Source of the DNA: Acidobacteriaceae bacterium
GTDB taxonomy: Bacteria; Acidobacteriota; Terriglobia; Bryobacterales; Bryobacteraceae
Direction of reading: 5' to 3'
NCBI GenBank assembly: GCA_019244055.1
Contig: JAFATG010000208.1
Location: forward strand, 1-59,518
Length of the DNA: 59,518 nucleotides
Every line of letters starts with the position of its first letter. Position 1 is the stretch's first letter. This document shows positions 41,948 to 52,804 of the stretch, one piece after another. The position numbers and the translations under genes were made by a program. The notes under the pieces were generated by a model. That model made no database searches, had not been told where the DNA came from, and was given only the letters and a program-made list of their open reading frames with translations.

Positions 41948-44900
41948 ATGCCCAAAATCAGCAGTCTGAATGCGTTGGCATGGCCGCTTGTGCGCCAGAT
42001 TAAGAACGGCGATGTCTCGGCGCTGGATGTGAGTACGGCCGGATCGGATCGGACGGAATCACTCGAAGCAAGAACGAAGAAGGCTGATCGGGTGGTTGGT
42101 TCGATATGCCCGTACTGTGCCGTTGGTTGTGGGCAACTGGTGTACATCAAAGACGAAAAAGTTATCGATATCGAAGGCGACCCCGCATCCCCTCTTTCCA
42201 ATGGCTGCTTGTGTCCTAAAGGCGCCGCTACGTTTCAGTTGGTGACCGGAACACATCGTATGGCGGATGTTTTGTATCGGCCCCCTTACGCTACCGACTG
42301 GGAGAAGATTCCGCTCGAAACCGCCATGGACATGATTGCTCAACGTGTGAAGAAGACGCGCGATGAAACTTGGGAAGACAAGACCGAGAAGGGCGAACCG
42401 CTCCGCCGCACCATGGGGGTCGCGCATCTCGGTGGCGCCACGCTCGACAACGAAGAAAATTACCTGATCAAGAAACTCTTCACTAGTCTGGGCATCGTCC
42501 AGGTAGAGAACCAAGCTCGTATTTGACACTCCGCTACGGTCCCCAGTTTGGGGACCTCGTTCGGCCGAGGGGGTGCAACCACGTTCCCAGGCGACCTAGT
42601 GAACTCGGATTTCATCGTCATCGAAGGCTCGAATATGGCCGAGTGCCATCCGGTGGCATTCCGTTGGGTGATGCGCGCGAGAGAACGCGGTGCAACCGTT
42701 ATCCACGTCGATCCCCGGTTCACCCGGACGAGTGCCGTCGCAAACATTCATGTCCCGATCCGAGCCGGCTCCGATATTGCTTTCCTCGGCGGGATCGTTC
42801 GCTATATCCTCGAAACGGAGCGATATTTCAAGGACTACGTCGTCAATTACACAAACGCCTCCGCAATCATCTCTAAAGACTTCAAGGACACAGAAGACCT
42901 CGACGGCCTTTTCAGCGGTTGGGATAAGAAAAAAGGCAGCTACGATTTGCGGAGCTGGATGTACGAAGGCGTCGATCCTGAAGCCGCGGCTGGCATGCGC
43001 GAAGGGGAATCGGGGAAAAAAGGGGAGCCGCTACAGCGCGAGCCCATACAGGCCGAGAAAACGGATCCCACTTTGCAGCACCCGCGCTGTGTTTTCCAGA
43101 TCCTGAAGAAGCACTACCAGCGCTACACGCCGGAAATGGTGGAAGAGGTTTGTGGAATTCCGCAGCACTTATTCCTGAAAGTGGCCGAAATCCTGTGTCA
43201 GAATTCCGGCCGCGATAAGACCGGCGCCTTCGTGTACGCAGTAGGCTGGACGCAGCACTCCGTTGGCGTGCAGTTCATACGCAGCGCTGCCGTCATTCAG
43301 TTGCTGCTTGGGAATATCGGCCGGCCCGGCGGTGGCGTGATGGCACTCCGCGGTCACGCTTCCATTCAAGGGTCAACGGACATCCCGACCCTCTACAACC
43401 TCCTGCCCGGCTACCTGCCCATGCTGCGCGCCAAGCACGACCAGGATCTCAAGACCTATCTGCACTTGAACACTCCGCCGTCGGGCTGGTGGGGTGAGTT
43501 TCCCAAGTATTTCATCTCCCTCATGAAGGCCTGGTTCGGAGAGGCCGCCTCCAAGCACAATGACTGGTGTTATGAGTATCTGCCGACTATGACCGGCGAC
43601 CATTCGCACATGAACACCGTGGTCGATATGGCTGACGGCGTTGTCAAAGGATATTTCGTCATGGGCGAAAATCCTGTGGTCGGTTCTATGAATGGGCCGC
43701 TTCAACGCAAAGGACTCAGGCAGCTCGATTGGCTTGTGGTGCGTGATTTCCAACTCACCGAAACAGCTGACTTCTGGCGAGATGCCCCGGAGATCCAACG
43801 CGGAGAAGTGAAAACCAAAGACATCAAGACCGAAATCTTTTTCCTACCCGCTGCCGCTCATACGGAGAAGGACGGCAGCTTCACTAATACCCAGCGGCTC
43901 CTGCAATGGCATCACAAGGCGGTCGAGCCGCCAGGCAGCGCCCGAAGCGACCTAGACTTTGTCTTCAAATTGGGCCAACGGTTGAAAAAGCTGTACTGGG
44001 ATGAGTTTCATGAGCCGCGCAATTGGCCCATTCGCGACCTGACCTGGGATTACCCCACCCAGGGATCCCTGAACGAGCCGGACGCCGAGGCCGTGCTGAA
44101 GGAAATCAACGGTTACACTATGGCCGACCGCAAGCCGGTGGAAGGGTTCACGTCACTCAAGGACGATGGGTCTACGGCTTGCGGCTGCTGGATCTACTCC
44201 GGGTGTTATCGTGACGGCGTCAACATGACGGCACGCCGGAAGCCTCACTGGGAGCAGAACTGGATCGCGCGCGAGTGGGCTTGGGCGTGGCCGCACAACC
44301 GCCGCATCATTTACAACCGTGCATCTGCGGATCTGGAAGGCAAACCATGGTCCGAGCGCAAGAAGCTGGTCTGGTGGGATGAAAACAAGAAAGAGTGGGT
44401 AGGTCATGACACGCCCGACTGCATCATCGAACGCCCGCCGTGGTATCGCCCCTCGAAGCATGCTCGCGGGAAAGATACGCTCTCCGGTATTGATCCCTTC
44501 GTCATGCAGGCCGACGGCAAAGGGTGGATCTATGTAGCTACCGGTCTCGCGGACGGCCCCCTGCCGACACACTACGAACCGCAAGAGAGCATAGTCAAGA
44601 ACCCCTTATACGGTCAGCAATGCAATCCGGAACGTATGGAGTGGAGGCGAAAGGATAATCCATACCATCAGCCATACGAGGACCCTCGATTCCCTTATGT
44701 GCTCACGACATATCGCCTGACCGAGCACCACACGGCGGGAGGGATGAGCCGCTGGTTGAGTTGGCTCTCTGAACTACAGCCGGAGATGTTCTGCGAAGTC
44801 TCTCCGGAGCTTGCCAACGAGCGTGGCCTGAAGAATGGCGGGTGGGCGACCATCCGCACCATCCGTGGTGAAATCGAGGCTCGCGTCCTGGTCACGAACC

Positions 44901-45229
44901 GCATGCAGTCTGTCCGTATTAAGGGCCGCGTCGTGCACCAGATCGGGATACCGTATCACTGGTCGAGCAAAGGGCTCGTCCGCGGTGATGCCGCCAACGA
45001 GCTGACCATGTTCGTGGCCGATCCGAATGTGTCAATTCAGGAATCGAAGGCTTTGACTGGCAACATCGAGCCGGGCCGGACCGGCAAGAAACGCCGTTAC
45101 ATCACCAGTGGCCCGTTCGTGAAGAAATTACCCGCACAAGAAAACAGACGCGATTTAGCGCCAGCTCGCCAGAAACCGCAGACAAAACACGGTCACAGGG
45201 CCGCAGAGATGAAGGAAGGGAACCAATAG
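41948..45229 (+). CDS. fdhA: Formate dehydrogenase alpha subunit, selenocysteine-containing
   Basis: A 1093-residue molybdopterin (or tungsten) oxidoreductase that oxidises formate to CO2. It has an N-terminal [4Fe-4S] site (CPYCAVGCGQ, then CLCPKG) and the bis-MGD domains (GDLVNSDFIVIEGSNMAECH). An in-frame TGA at 42524-42526 (residue 193) sits exactly where formate dehydrogenases have selenocysteine: NQARI-U-HSATVPSLGTSFGRGG. Both sides are in one frame and the SECIS hairpin follows, so this is a single gene, not two. ATG 41948 has AGGA upstream. An in-frame TAG at 41939-41941 rules out a longer N-terminus, and there is no twin-arginine signal, so Tat export through its own signal is not expected. 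fdhB follows after two bases. Confidence 0.95.
42524..42556 (+). promoter_or_regulatory. Bacterial SECIS element for UGA decoding
   Basis: Eleven bases after the TGA, GGTCCCC (42538-42544) and GGGGACC (42550-42556) form a perfect 7-bp stem closing the loop AGTTT. In E. coli fdhF the apical SECIS hairpin also begins eleven bases after the UGA, and its loop carries the GU recognised by SelB. Here the loop AGUUU contains a GU. This placement strongly supports selenocysteine insertion rather than termination. Confidence 0.9.
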
Positions 45230-45231
45230 CC

Positions 45232-46026
45232 GTGGCAGAAACGAAAGGCTTCTTCACGGATACTACCCTTTGTATCGGTTGCAAGGCATGCGAGGTGGCG
45301 TGTAAGCAGTGGAATCAGTTGCCGGACGACGGGTTCCTGTTCACGGGAATGTCGTACGACAACACCGTACATCTAGGCGCATCCACGTGGCGTCACGTTG
45401 CCTTCATTGAACGCCCTGTACCATTGACGCCGCAACACGACGGAGCCTTCTCGTGGCTGTTCTCGTCCGACGTTTGTAAGCATTGCGCGCGCGCTGGATG
45501 CCTGGAGAGTTGCCCGACTGGCGCAATTGTTCGGACCGAGTACGGATCAGTCTATGTTCAGCCGGATGTTTGCAACGGCTGCGGATATTGCATTGTGAGC
45601 TGTCCCTTCGGCGTCATCAATCGCCGCGAGGAAGATGGCCAGGCCTGGAAGTGCACGCTCTGCTATGACCGGCTGCGAGAGGATATGATTCCGGCTTGCG
45701 CCAAGGCTTGCCCCACCGAATCCATTCAGTTCGGCAATCTAGAGGATCTTCGCGAGCACGCCAAAGAGCGCGTTCGGAAATTACACGAAAGCGGTGCCCA
45801 CAATGCGTATCTCTATGGGGCAACTGCCGAAGATCAGCCCGGCACCGAAGGGCTGAACGCGTTTTTCCTGTTAATGGATAAGCCCGAAGTCTATAATCTG
45901 CCTCCAGACCCATGCGTACCGACAAAGAAGGTGAAAGACTCCTGGCTAGCGGCGGGGGCCACCGCGGCGGCCATGGCCCTGGTTGCTGTGGGGGCGGTCT
46001 TATTCGGGGGGCGGGAACGGGTATGA
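45232..46026 (+). CDS. fdhB: Formate dehydrogenase beta subunit (four-cluster ferredoxin-like)
   Basis: A 264-residue electron-transfer subunit of the FdnH/HybA type. It has four cysteine groups for [4Fe-4S] clusters: CIGCKACEVACKQ (14-26), CKHCARAGCLESCP, CNGCGYCIVSCP and CTLCYDR...CAKACP. The C-terminus has one membrane helix (AAGATAAAMALVAVGAVLFGG), which ties it to the membrane subunit. It starts with GTG at 45232 after AAGGAAGGG, two bases after fdhA, and overlaps the NrfD-like gene by an ATGA (46023-46026). Confidence 0.93.
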   Translation: MAETKGFFTDTTLCIGCKACEVACKQWNQLPDDGFLFTGMSYDNTVHLGASTWRHVAFIERPVPLTPQHDGAFSWLFSSDVCKHCARAGCLESCPTGAIVRTEYGSVYVQPDVCNGCGYCIVSCPFGVINRREEDGQAWKCTLCYDRLREDMIPACAKACPTESIQFGNLEDLREHAKERVRKLHESGAHNAYLYGATAEDQPGTEGLNAFFLLMDKPEVYNLPPDPCVPTKKVKDSWLAAGATAAAMALVAVGAVLFGGRERV

Positions 46027-47132
46027 GCGGTACCGCGGTTCGCTACAAGGACTCCGTACAGCCCGTACGCACAGATAGCCGCGATATCGATCGACGTGTC
46101 GCCGTCCTGACCGGTGAAGCTGCGGATCAGCAAGCGTCCGGAACGGCAGGCGAGCACGCACAGAAACAGGCCGAGGTCTGGCGCAATCTGCCACAACCAG
46201 AGGCGAATGATCCTACTTACTACGATCGGCCCCTGCTGAACGAGCCGGTTTGGAAATGGGCTATACCGACGTATGACTATATTGGCGGCTTGACTGGTGC
46301 CGCCCTTGTGCTGGGGGCTGCTGCTCAGATCGGAGATACCGCGTCGCGCGAAAGACTTATTCGTCGCTGTCATCGCATCGGTTTCGCCGGCGTCGTTGTC
46401 AGCGCTGCTCTGCTCGTGGAAGATCTCGGGAAGCCCTCCCGGGTCCTGAATATGCTTCGCGTTTTTCGCCCCACGTCCGTCATGAACATGGGCGCGTGGA
46501 TACTGATGGGCTCAAGCGTGCTCGCGTTCGGCGCTTTTGTTCTCAGGCCGAGGAAGGGACGGCTCAGAAGAGTTGGCCAGTTCTGCGGCTACGCTGCGGG
46601 CGTTTTCGGCGCCGCTCTCGCCACGTACACGGGAGTGCTGACAGGCAATACTGCGGTACCCCTCTGGCAGGCATCGCGAAAAATTCTGCCCATTCTGTTC
46701 GGTGTTTCCGCCATGTCAAGCGTGGGCACTCTCTTTGAACTTACAGTAGAAAGCGCGGAAGAGCGCCGGCTAACTAAATTATTCGGAACTGTAGGGCAGA
46801 CAGCAGAGCTTGCGGCGGAAATCGTAATGGAGCGGCAGGCGGCTGTTGTGCCGCGCGTTGCGCGCCCGTTGCATCGCGGTCTGGGCGGATTTCTTTGGAG
46901 AAGCGCAATGCTGCTTACGGGCACAGGCCTGTTGCTTGGCCTCACGCCGCGTCACACGCGTAACAGACGTATCGTATCCGGTCTACTCGGCACGCTCGGC
47001 TCGGTGCTGATGCGCTTTACCGTCGAACATGTGGGTACAGTTTCCGCGCGCGATGCCCGTGCTTCCTTCCACCAACAACGGGCTGGGTACGGAGCCGCGG
47101 AAGTCACTGGGCGCACCGCTGCAGTCCTATAA
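46023..47132 (+). CDS. NrfD-type membrane subunit of formate dehydrogenase
   Basis: A 369-residue polysulfide-reductase NrfD-family protein with about eight membrane helices (for example IGGLTGAALVLGAAAQI and MGAWILMGSSVLAFGAFVL). It has a hydrophilic N-terminal extension of about 75 residues. DLGKPSRVLNMLRVFRPTSVMNMGAW is the typical family loop. It replaces the cytochrome b (FdnI) used in E. coli Fdh-N, so quinone contact would be heme-free. The start is the ATG overlapping the fdhB stop. The 132-base gap that follows (47133-47264) separates it from actA. Confidence 0.88.
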   Translation: MSGTAVRYKDSVQPVRTDSRDIDRRVAVLTGEAADQQASGTAGEHAQKQAEVWRNLPQPEANDPTYYDRPLLNEPVWKWAIPTYDYIGGLTGAALVLGAAAQIGDTASRERLIRRCHRIGFAGVVVSAALLVEDLGKPSRVLNMLRVFRPTSVMNMGAWILMGSSVLAFGAFVLRPRKGRLRRVGQFCGYAAGVFGAALATYTGVLTGNTAVPLWQASRKILPILFGVSAMSSVGTLFELTVESAEERRLTKLFGTVGQTAELAAEIVMERQAAVVPRVARPLHRGLGGFLWRSAMLLTGTGLLLGLTPRHTRNRRIVSGLLGTLGSVLMRFTVEHVGTVSARDARASFHQQRAGYGAAEVTGRTAAVL

Positions 47133-47264
47133 CTGCTTTTCTATTACAGGATTTTTTCGAGTTCGGCCTCAAGAAACATTCCGTGTTAGGACTAGTCCCT
47201 CTATTCGCACGAAGATTATTTGAAGAGCGGCAGCTGCGGGTTCACACCCCAAGGCTAGACCCGG
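47133..47264 (+). promoter_or_regulatory. Intergenic spacer before the complex III operon; likely promoter region
   Basis: This 132-base gap is the only sizeable break between fdh and the downstream respiratory operon, so the act-cta promoter probably lies here or the operons read through. It contains a T-rich patch (ATTTTTT, about 47149-47156) and a 10-bp palindrome GGACTAGTCC (47189-47198). No convincing -35/-10 pair is visible. Confidence 0.3.
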
Positions 47265-47915
47265 ATGTCCCAGTATTTTTCGCGAGGCGCGAACTCGATC
47301 GCGAGGATAACAATCTTCGCTCTGGTCGTGGCTCTTTGTTCGGTTCTTTGGCTTGGTTACTTAATCGTGCGCTCGCCGTACGAGATGATGCAAAACGAGC
47401 CCCGCGAACAGCCTGTACCCTTCAGTCACGAGCATCACGTTGGCGGCTTAGGCATTGATTGCCGCTATTGCCACACCACCGTCGAAGATTCGTCTTTCGC
47501 CAACATTCCCGCTACCAAAATCTGCATGAATTGCCATTCGCAGATGTGGGCCACCAGTCCCATGCTGGAGCCCGTGCGCGAGAGCTACCGCACTGGGAAG
47601 TCTATCGAGTGGACGCGCGTAAACGACTTGCCGGAGTTTGTCTATTTCGATCACAGTATTCACGTCCATCACGGAATTGGCTGCACAACCTGCCACGGCC
47701 GTGTGGACAAGATGCCGCTGACGTGGCAGGCGGCGCCGCTCACGATGGAGTGGTGTCTGAACTGTCATCGCCATCCGGAGCGTTACGTGCGCCCCCTCGA
47801 TCAGGTGTTTTCTATGGACTACGCGCCACCTCCCGACCAGATCGCGTTCGGAAAGCGCTTGGTTCGCGAGTATCACATCCAGAGCCTCACGAGCTGCTCC
47901 ACGTGCCATCGATGA
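47265..47915 (+). CDS. actA: Alternative complex III subunit ActA, pentaheme cytochrome c
   Basis: A 216-residue membrane-anchored multiheme cytochrome. An N-terminal helix (IARITIFALVVALCSVLWLGYLI, about 12-34) is followed by five CxxCH sites: CRYCH, CMNCH, CTTCH, CLNCH and CSTCH (the last at the C-terminus). Five hemes match ActA of alternative complex III, the quinol:cytochrome c (or oxidase) oxidoreductase found in bacteria lacking the bc1 complex. The stop overlaps the actB start by ATGA (47912-47915). Confidence 0.93.
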   Translation: MSQYFSRGANSIARITIFALVVALCSVLWLGYLIVRSPYEMMQNEPREQPVPFSHEHHVGGLGIDCRYCHTTVEDSSFANIPATKICMNCHSQMWATSPMLEPVRESYRTGKSIEWTRVNDLPEFVYFDHSIHVHHGIGCTTCHGRVDKMPLTWQAAPLTMEWCLNCHRHPERYVRPLDQVFSMDYAPPPDQIAFGKRLVREYHIQSLTSCSTCHR

Positions 47916-50866
47916 GAAGCATGCCCAAGCACGATTTCGTTCCGCTTGAATCTCTCACCCAACGCCGCCAACCGTCGCTTTGGCGCACGCCGGAAGAATT
48001 TGAGGGTCGCGCCGTGGAAATCGAGGAGGAGAAGTTCTCCGAAGAGGGCATCGAGTTTTCCGGCGCTAGTAGAAGGCGCTTTCTTGCGCTCATGGCCGGT
48101 TCGATGGCTTTGGCAGGACTCACCGGGTGCACACGGCAGCCGGAAGAGACGATCATGCCGTATGTTGATCCGCCGGAGGACGTGATTCCTGGAAGGCCGA
48201 AGTATTACGCGACGGCGGCTCCGGTCAATGGCATTGCCGAAGGCGTCATTGTCGAGAGCCATACGGGCCGCCCGACCAAGGTCGAGGGCAACCCCGATCA
48301 TCCGGCCAGCCTCGGAGCGACGAGCGTTCATTCGCAGGCCTGCCTGATGGATCTCTACGATCCCGATCGCGCGCGGGAGATTATTCATCTCGGGCTGCCC
48401 CAGGATTGGGATTCCTTCCAGCTTGCTTGGCAGCAGGCGATTGCTCCGATTCAGGATCGCCACGGCGCGGGGTTTCGCATCCTGAGCGAAACAGTCATAT
48501 CGCCAACCCTGGGAGCGCAGATCCAGGCGGTCCTCAAAAAATTTCCGGCCGCGAAGTGGCACCAGTTCGATCCGGCAGGCCCGCATTCGGCCCGCGCAGC
48601 CGCGCAAATGGTCTTCGGCAGACCGGTGCATACGTATTACAAGCTCGGTGCCGCGGATATCCTGGTCTCGCTCGATGCGGACTTTCTCGCATGCGGCCCG
48701 GGATCGACGCGCTACGCCCACGATTTTGCGCTGCGGCGACGGCAAGGTGATCGCCTGGACATGAATCGCCTGTACGTCATCGAGAGCACTATGACGGCCA
48801 CCGGCGGAAAGGCCGATCACCGTCTGGCGCTGCGTTATGCCGAGGTGGAAGAATTTGCTCGCGAACTCGCGGCCGCCCTCGGCGTAAACGGTGCATCCCC
48901 CGGCAGTGGCGCATATCAATCCTGGATAACTCGCATCGCGCACGAACTTCAGGAGCACAAAGGCGCCTGCGTCATTATCCCGGGCGCGCATCAATCTCCG
49001 GCTGTGCACGCCCTCGCTCTTGCCATGAACGCCGCCCTCGGCAATACCGGCAAGACGGTGGTCCATACCGATCCGCTGGAAGTGCAGCCGGTCGATCAGA
49101 TCCAATCCCTGCGTGAGCTTGCGCGCGACATGGGCGACGGAACCGTGGACGTGCTGCTGATCCTGGGAGGTAATCCCGTTTACAACGCCCCGGTCGATTT
49201 CAACTTCACGGCCGGGCTCGACAAAATAAAAACATCCGTTCACGCCGCAACTCAGTTCAACGAGACATCGTTGAAAACGACCTGGCACATTCCCGAGCCG
49301 CATTTTATGGAGGACTGGGGCGATGCGCGCTCAGTGGATGGCACCATCAGCATCATTCAGCCGCTGATTGCACCGCTATACCCGGGCTCGCGTTCGCAGC
49401 TTCAGATCCTCGACAGCATGCTCCAATTCCCGGGGCGCTCTCCGTATGACATCGTGCGCGCCTACTGGTCCGCGAAGAGCGGCGAAAAAGATTTCGAAGC
49501 GTGGTGGCGCAAGTCCGTGCATGACGGGCTGATCGCGGATTCGGCTCTGCCCGCGCTTACTGTCACGCCAAACAGCAATTTCGGAGCCGTGCCGCCCCCC
49601 TCTCCTTCAACAGGCATCGAAATCGTATTCCGGGCCGACCTGTACATGTACGACGGCCGCTACGCGAATAACGTATGGCTTCAGGAATTGCCGCATCCCA
49701 TGACCAAGTTGACCTGGGATAACGCAGCCTTTCTGAGCCCCAAAACGGCCAAGCAGCTCCGATTCGACAACCAGCAGCACGTTCAACTGACATATCGCGG
49801 CAGAAGCGTAGAAGGCTCCGTCTGGATTTTGCCCGGTCATCCGGACGAATCGGTCACTCTAGATCTCGGCTGGGGCCGATGGCACTCGGGAAGGGCAGGG
49901 AATGGGGCTGGTTTTAACGCCTATGCTCTGCGTCCCTCCGATGCCTTATGGACCGGAGCCGGCGTCCAGCTTAGAAAGCTCGACACACCGTATCCGCTTG
50001 CGACCACGCAGATGAATCAGTCGATGGAGCATCGGGACGTAGTGATTCGAAATACCCTTGAAGGCTACAAGAAAGATCCCGACTTTGCGAAGCAGATCGA
50101 ACACGAGCCTCCCGACAATCTTACGCTGTATCCGCACTGGTACTACTGGGGCTACGCCTGGGGCATGTCGATTGACCTCACGGCCTGCGTCAACTGTCAG
50201 GCCTGCGTCATCGCCTGCCAGGCGGAGAACAATATTGCGGTGGTGGGCAAAGAGCAGGTGCTCGCCCGCCGCGCCATGCACTGGCTCAGAATTGATGTCT
50301 ACTACGAAGGCGACATCAGCTATCCGACGGCTTATTACTGTCCGACGCCCTGCATGCAGTGCGAAAACGCGCCCTGCGAACTGGTCTGCCCCGTACAAGC
50401 CACGAATCACAGCAGCGATGGCCTGAACGACATGATCTACAACCGCTGCATAGGAACACGCTACTGCTCCAATAACTGCCCGTGGAAAGTGCGGCGCTTC
50501 AATTTCATGCTGTTTCAGGACTGGACCACCGAGACCTGGAAGATGCAGCGCAATCCTGACGTAACCGTGCGCAGCCGCGGAGTGATGGAAAAGTGTACGT
50601 ATTGCGTGCAGCGCATTCGCGAAGCGGACATCAGGTCGAGAAACGAGGGCCGCTTTATTCGCGATGGCGAAATTCAAACCGCCTGTATGCAGGCTTGCCC
50701 CACGCAAGCGATTGTTTTCGGCGATCAAAAAAATCCGAATAATCGAGTCTCCAAGCTGAAAACCGAAAAACTGAATTACGCCATGTATGCGGAGCTGAAC
50801 ACTAGGCCGCGAACCACTTATCTCGCTGATCTTCGCAATCCAAATCCGGAGTTTCAGGGTGCTTGA
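47912..50866 (+). CDS. actB: Alternative complex III subunit ActB (molybdopterin-like plus Fe-S domains)
   Basis: A 984-residue fusion. The N-terminus has a twin-arginine motif SRRRFLAL (53-60) and lipobox LTGC (Cys73), so it is exported and lipid-anchored. Residues about 75-730 are a molybdopterin-oxidoreductase-like domain which in ActB proteins carries no cofactor. The C-terminal part is ferredoxin-like with four cysteine groups: [39 protein letters not shown] and CTYCVQRI...CMQACP. The four groups fit one [3Fe-4S] and three [4Fe-4S] clusters in known structures. The start is the ATG overlapping actA; the end overlaps actC by eight bases. Confidence 0.93.
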   Translation: MRSMPKHDFVPLESLTQRRQPSLWRTPEEFEGRAVEIEEEKFSEEGIEFSGASRRRFLALMAGSMALAGLTGCTRQPEETIMPYVDPPEDVIPGRPKYYATAAPVNGIAEGVIVESHTGRPTKVEGNPDHPASLGATSVHSQACLMDLYDPDRAREIIHLGLPQDWDSFQLAWQQAIAPIQDRHGAGFRILSETVISPTLGAQIQAVLKKFPAAKWHQFDPAGPHSARAAAQMVFGRPVHTYYKLGAADILVSLDADFLACGPGSTRYAHDFALRRRQGDRLDMNRLYVIESTMTATGGKADHRLALRYAEVEEFARELAAALGVNGASPGSGAYQSWITRIAHELQEHKGACVIIPGAHQSPAVHALALAMNAALGNTGKTVVHTDPLEVQPVDQIQSLRELARDMGDGTVDVLLILGGNPVYNAPVDFNFTAGLDKIKTSVHAATQFNETSLKTTWHIPEPHFMEDWGDARSVDGTISIIQPLIAPLYPGSRSQLQILDSMLQFPGRSPYDIVRAYWSAKSGEKDFEAWWRKSVHDGLIADSALPALTVTPNSNFGAVPPPSPSTGIEIVFRADLYMYDGRYANNVWLQELPHPMTKLTWDNAAFLSPKTAKQLRFDNQQHVQLTYRGRSVEGSVWILPGHPDESVTLDLGWGRWHSGRAGNGAGFNAYALRPSDALWTGAGVQLRKLDTPYPLATTQMNQSMEHRDVVIRNTLEGYKKDPDFAKQIEHEPPDNLTLYPHWYYWGYAWGMSIDLTACVNCQACVIACQAENNIAVVGKEQVLARRAMHWLRIDVYYEGDISYPTAYYCPTPCMQCENAPCELVCPVQATNHSSDGLNDMIYNRCIGTRYCSNNCPWKVRRFNFMLFQDWTTETWKMQRNPDVTVRSRGVMEKCTYCVQRIREADIRSRNEGRFIRDGEIQTACMQACPTQAIVFGDQKNPNNRVSKLKTEKLNYAMYAELNTRPRTTYLADLRNPNPEFQGA

Positions 50867-52274
50867 GCTGGTTTCACTTGAAGAACGGCAGCGCCACGCA
50901 GCCCGGCCGTTGGATCCGAACAATCCTCTAGAGGTAATAGCGCCGAGCACTACCTTCGAAACAGTCAGCGAGCAGATCAGCTCCATCGTACTCACCCGGA
51001 AACCCCCACTCTTCTGGTGGAGCGTGTTCGGGTTCGGCTTGTTCCTGTTTATCGTGTTCGGAATCGCGATCAGTTATCTGCTCGCGAAAGGTATCGGTAT
51101 TTGGGGCGTCGAAATCCCGGTCGCTTGGGGATTCGCCATCACGAATTTCGTCTGGTGGATCGGAATCGGCCATGCTGGGACGCTCATTTCGGCCTTCTTG
51201 CTGTTGATGAATCAGAGCTGGCGTAGTTCCATTAACCGGTTCGCGGAAGCGATGACTATTTTCGCCGTTATGTGCGCCGGGATGTTCCCCCTCTTCCACC
51301 TGGGCCGGGCCTGGATCTTTTACTGGATCTTGCCTTACCCCAACACCATGACTGCGCAGCCGAATTTCCGCAGCCCGCTGGTTTGGGACGTCTTCGCGGT
51401 CTCGACATACTTCACGATTTCAGTCCTGTTCTGGTACATCGGGATGATCCCCGATCTCGGCACGTTGCGGGACCGCTCGGCAGGCGGATTCCAGAAAGGT
51501 TTTTATGGCGTGCTCTCTTTCGGCTGGCGCGGATCTTCGCATCACTGGAAACTGCACAAGACGGCATGCCTGCTGCTTGCCGGCATCGCTACGCCGCTTG
51601 TGCTCTCGGTACACACGGTGGTCAGCTTCGATTTCACCATCGCTATTCTGCCCGGCTGGCACTCCACGATCTTTCCGCCGTATTTCGTAGCGGGAGCGAT
51701 CTATTCGGGGTTCGCCATGGTGCTGGCATTGGGTCTTCCGCTTCGCAAGGTGTACGGGCTGGAGAATCTCATCACAGTGCGGCATTTGAACAACTGCGGA
51801 AAACTGATGCTGGTGACAGGGCTCTTTCTGGCCTATACCTACTTGATCGAACCGTTCACGGCATGGTACGGCGGCAACGAGTTTGAGATGTACACGGTCC
51901 ACAATCGTGCCGTCGGACCACACTCCTGGAGTTATTGGCTCGTCATTCTGCTGAACGTCATCATTCCGCAAGCCTTGTGGTTCTATAAGGTCCGCACCAG
52001 ACCCATCCCGCTGTTTGCCGTCTCGATGGTGGTCCTCGTCGGGATGTGGGTGGAACGCTTCATGATTATTGTTACGGCGCTCGACCGCGATTTCCTGCCG
52101 TCTTCCTGGTCAAATTTCGTCGCGACCTTCTGGGATAACGCAACGTTCTGGGGTTCGATCGGCATGTTCCTCGTGCTGTTCATGCTGTTTGTGCGTTTCC
52201 TCCCGATGATCCCGATGTCCGAAGTGCGTGAATTATTGCCGTTCTCGAGGCCCGGAGGAGGGACCGAGAAATGA
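50859..52274 (+). CDS. actC: Alternative complex III subunit ActC (NrfD family)
   Basis: A 471-residue NrfD-like integral membrane protein with about ten helices (for example PPLFWWSVFGFGLFLFIVFG and TIFAVMCAGMFPLFHLGR). ActC holds the quinol-binding site in solved complexes; the family His region in FPLFHLGRAWIFYWI is present. The start is a GTG at 50859 inside actB, overlapping its stop by eight bases; the end overlaps actD by ATGA (52271-52274). Confidence 0.92.
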   Translation: MLELVSLEERQRHAARPLDPNNPLEVIAPSTTFETVSEQISSIVLTRKPPLFWWSVFGFGLFLFIVFGIAISYLLAKGIGIWGVEIPVAWGFAITNFVWWIGIGHAGTLISAFLLLMNQSWRSSINRFAEAMTIFAVMCAGMFPLFHLGRAWIFYWILPYPNTMTAQPNFRSPLVWDVFAVSTYFTISVLFWYIGMIPDLGTLRDRSAGGFQKGFYGVLSFGWRGSSHHWKLHKTACLLLAGIATPLVLSVHTVVSFDFTIAILPGWHSTIFPPYFVAGAIYSGFAMVLALGLPLRKVYGLENLITVRHLNNCGKLMLVTGLFLAYTYLIEPFTAWYGGNEFEMYTVHNRAVGPHSWSYWLVILLNVIIPQALWFYKVRTRPIPLFAVSMVVLVGMWVERFMIIVTALDRDFLPSSWSNFVATFWDNATFWGSIGMFLVLFMLFVRFLPMIPMSEVRELLPFSRPGGGTEK

Positions 52275-52804
52275 ACGAATTCGGGACTTACGGCATGGTG
52301 GCCGAGTTCGATGATCCTACTGCATTACTCGAAGCGGCGCACGCAATCAAACGGGAAGGCTATCGAAAAATTGAAGCATATACACCGTATTCAATCAAAG
52401 ACCTGGAAGAGATCATTCCTGGCCGCAACCTGGTCCCACCCATCGTTTTGATCGGCGGGTTAATAGGGTCCGCGACCGCCTGGACCATGGAGTATTACAT
52501 CGCCGCCATCGATTACCCGATCAATGTAGGCGGCCGCCCGCTTTATAGCTGGCCGATGTTCATTCCCATTCTGTTCGAGCTGACGGTGCTGTTTGCCGGA
52601 GTATCCGCGTTCTTCGGAACCCTTGGTTTGTGCGGTTTTCCGCGACCACATTTTCCGTTATTCAATTTGCCCGAGTTCAGTCAGGCCACAAGCAGCCGTT
52701 TCTTCCTCTGCATCGAGAAGCGCGACCCGCTCTACGATTCCGAAATGACGGCAAGCTTCCTTCGTGGCCTTAATCCAACAGGAGTTTGGGAAGTTGAGAA
52801 TTAG
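52271..52804 (+). CDS. actD: Alternative complex III subunit ActD (DUF3341)
   Basis: A 177-residue protein of the DUF3341 family. It has an N-terminal soluble domain (YGMVAEFDDPTALLEAAHAI) and two membrane helices (about 58-78 and 95-118; VLIGGLIGSATAWTMEYYIA and FELTVLFAGVSAFFGTLGL). Residues KIEAYTPYSIKDLEE are typical. It overlaps actC by four and actE by eleven bases. Its role is structural in the complex. Confidence 0.9.
   Translation: MNEFGTYGMVAEFDDPTALLEAAHAIKREGYRKIEAYTPYSIKDLEEIIPGRNLVPPIVLIGGLIGSATAWTMEYYIAAIDYPINVGGRPLYSWPMFIPILFELTVLFAGVSAFFGTLGLCGFPRPHFPLFNLPEFSQATSSRFFLCIEKRDPLYDSEMTASFLRGLNPTGVWEVEN

Noticed and set aside
42548-45229. A separate gene for the C-terminal part of formate dehydrogenase
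   Set aside because: It is in the same frame as the upstream part, the intervening TGA is at the Sec position and a SECIS hairpin follows, so the two parts are one selenoprotein gene.
45912-46022. Longer N-terminus for the NrfD-like subunit
   Set aside because: It would overlap fdhB by over 100 bases; the ATG at 46023 gives the normal ATGA overlap.
47459-47911. Longer N-terminus for ActB
   Set aside because: It would run through the whole of actA in another frame; the ATG at 47912 fits the ATGA overlap and puts the Tat motif at a sensible place.
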